Below are positions 63,785-64,000 of a stretch of DNA of 64,000 nt, one piece after another; position 1 is the stretch's first letter; the number at the start of each line of letters is the position of its first letter. The DNA is taken from positions 59,911-123,910 of the forward strand of contig NZ_JABAGC010000005.1 in assembly GCF_012843905.1 (NCBI RefSeq). Reading direction: 5' to 3'. This DNA comes from Clostridium sp. SM-530-WT-3G (GTDB lineage: Bacteria > Bacillota > Clostridia > Clostridiales > Clostridiaceae). The position numbers and the translations under genes are program-made. The notes beneath the pieces were generated by a model. It was not told the DNA's origin. It was given only the letters and a program-made list of their open reading frames with translations, and did no database searches.

Positions 63785-63831
63785 AGGCTGTCGCACTAGG
63801 CGGATAAAATCCGCCGGCGGTAGCCTATTTT
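63785..63831 (+). terminator. GC-rich multi-stem terminator of nifJ
   Basis: AGGCT (63786-63790) pairs with AGCCT, enclosing a perfect GGCGGAT/ATCCGCC stem-loop, followed by ATTTTT. It is by far the most GC-rich stretch of this end of the window. Confidence 0.78.
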
Positions 63832-63925
63832 TCTATATGTTATTAGAATATTTTCTTTAATTCAAACATCATTTAAAATTTGGCGCACTTTAATAAGGCA
63901 ATTTAAAAATAATTTTTAAATTAAC

Positions 63926-64000
63926 CTATGCAATCTTTGGTGATTTAAATAAATGCTTGCCAGTTCGGTCTGATTGTATTTTATTATGTAATTTGTTTAT
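63926..64000 (-). CDS. Possible 3' end of a minus-strand gene (partial)
   Basis: The minus strand is open from the window edge to a TAG at 63926-63928, reading INKLHNKIQSDRTGKHLFKS then PKIA. The composition is protein-like, and an AT-rich palindrome after it (about 63900-63921) could act as a terminator. Only 24 codons are visible, so this may be chance; I do not recognise the protein. Confidence 0.35.
   Translation of the reverse strand: MNKLHNKIQSDRTGKHLFKSPKIA

Overview
The window is AT-rich DNA from a low-GC Gram-positive anaerobe, most likely a Clostridium sensu stricto species (C. butyricum/C. beijerinckii type; the species is a guess). The grounds are strong AGGAGG ribosome-binding sites, an alpha/beta-type spore DNA-binding protein, pyruvate:ferredoxin oxidoreductase, flavodoxin, S-box, T-box and PyrR leaders, and a dlt operon. 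It reads as ordinary chromosome: I see no prophage, complete insertion sequence, CRISPR array, rRNA or tRNA.

Layout. 1-6765: end of enolase, secG, a membrane pyrophosphatase, RNase R and smpB. 6916-9784: a SAM-riboswitch-controlled methionine ABC transporter (metNIQ). 10087-15146: a DUF1232 protein, a viroplasmin/RNase H protein, a YtxH-like protein and two tandem HTH-TPR regulators. 15246-17996: clpB behind a CtsR operator, interrupted by one in-frame TAA. 18164-22678: an orphan DhaL, a SASP, an ECF S component, a TtcA-like tRNA thiolase, small proteins, and a tryptophan transporter under a Trp T-box. 22778-25070: a polysaccharide deacetylase and a uracil permease whose leader carries a PyrR-binding loop that appears to work on translation. 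25350-32080: a Cna-B-like protein, dUTPase, an ABC-F protein, a TetR regulator, a DUF4397 gene pair and a cysteine-desulfurase-like enzyme. 32144-36261: a PPi-type phosphofructokinase, then a metal cluster (MntP, Fur-family regulator, ABC permease and ATPase). 36428-41993: dlt operon in the order dltD-dltD-dltX-dltA-dltB-dltC. 42105-50522: a minus-strand gene that seems to use an ATT start, a small acidic protein, PepF, a rhomboid protease, a DUF2238-like membrane protein, glutamate dehydrogenase and a processive glycosyltransferase. 50805-63741: topoisomerase IV (parE, parC), a DJ-1/PfpI protein, RecJ, MurG, flavodoxin and PFOR.

How the genes connect. Enolase, the PPi-type phosphofructokinase, PFOR and flavodoxin belong to fermentative carbon and electron flow. 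The pyrophosphatase and the phosphofructokinase both use pyrophosphate, which suggests a PPi-saving glycolysis. Cell-envelope work is represented by dlt, MurG, the deacetylase, the glycosyltransferase and the rhomboid protease. Four nutrient uptake or salvage genes are each controlled by a different recognisable device: S-box for methionine, T-box for tryptophan, PyrR loop for uracil, and a candidate palindromic operator for a metal ABC transporter.

The items most worth a second look are the hidden ATT-start gene (42105-42512), the nonsense codon in clpB, the PyrR-loop translational switch before uraA, the doubled dltD with an altered nucleophile block together with an unlisted dltX, the tandem HTH-TPR regulators, and a dispersed CAGTTRN heptamer repeat at four intergenic sites.
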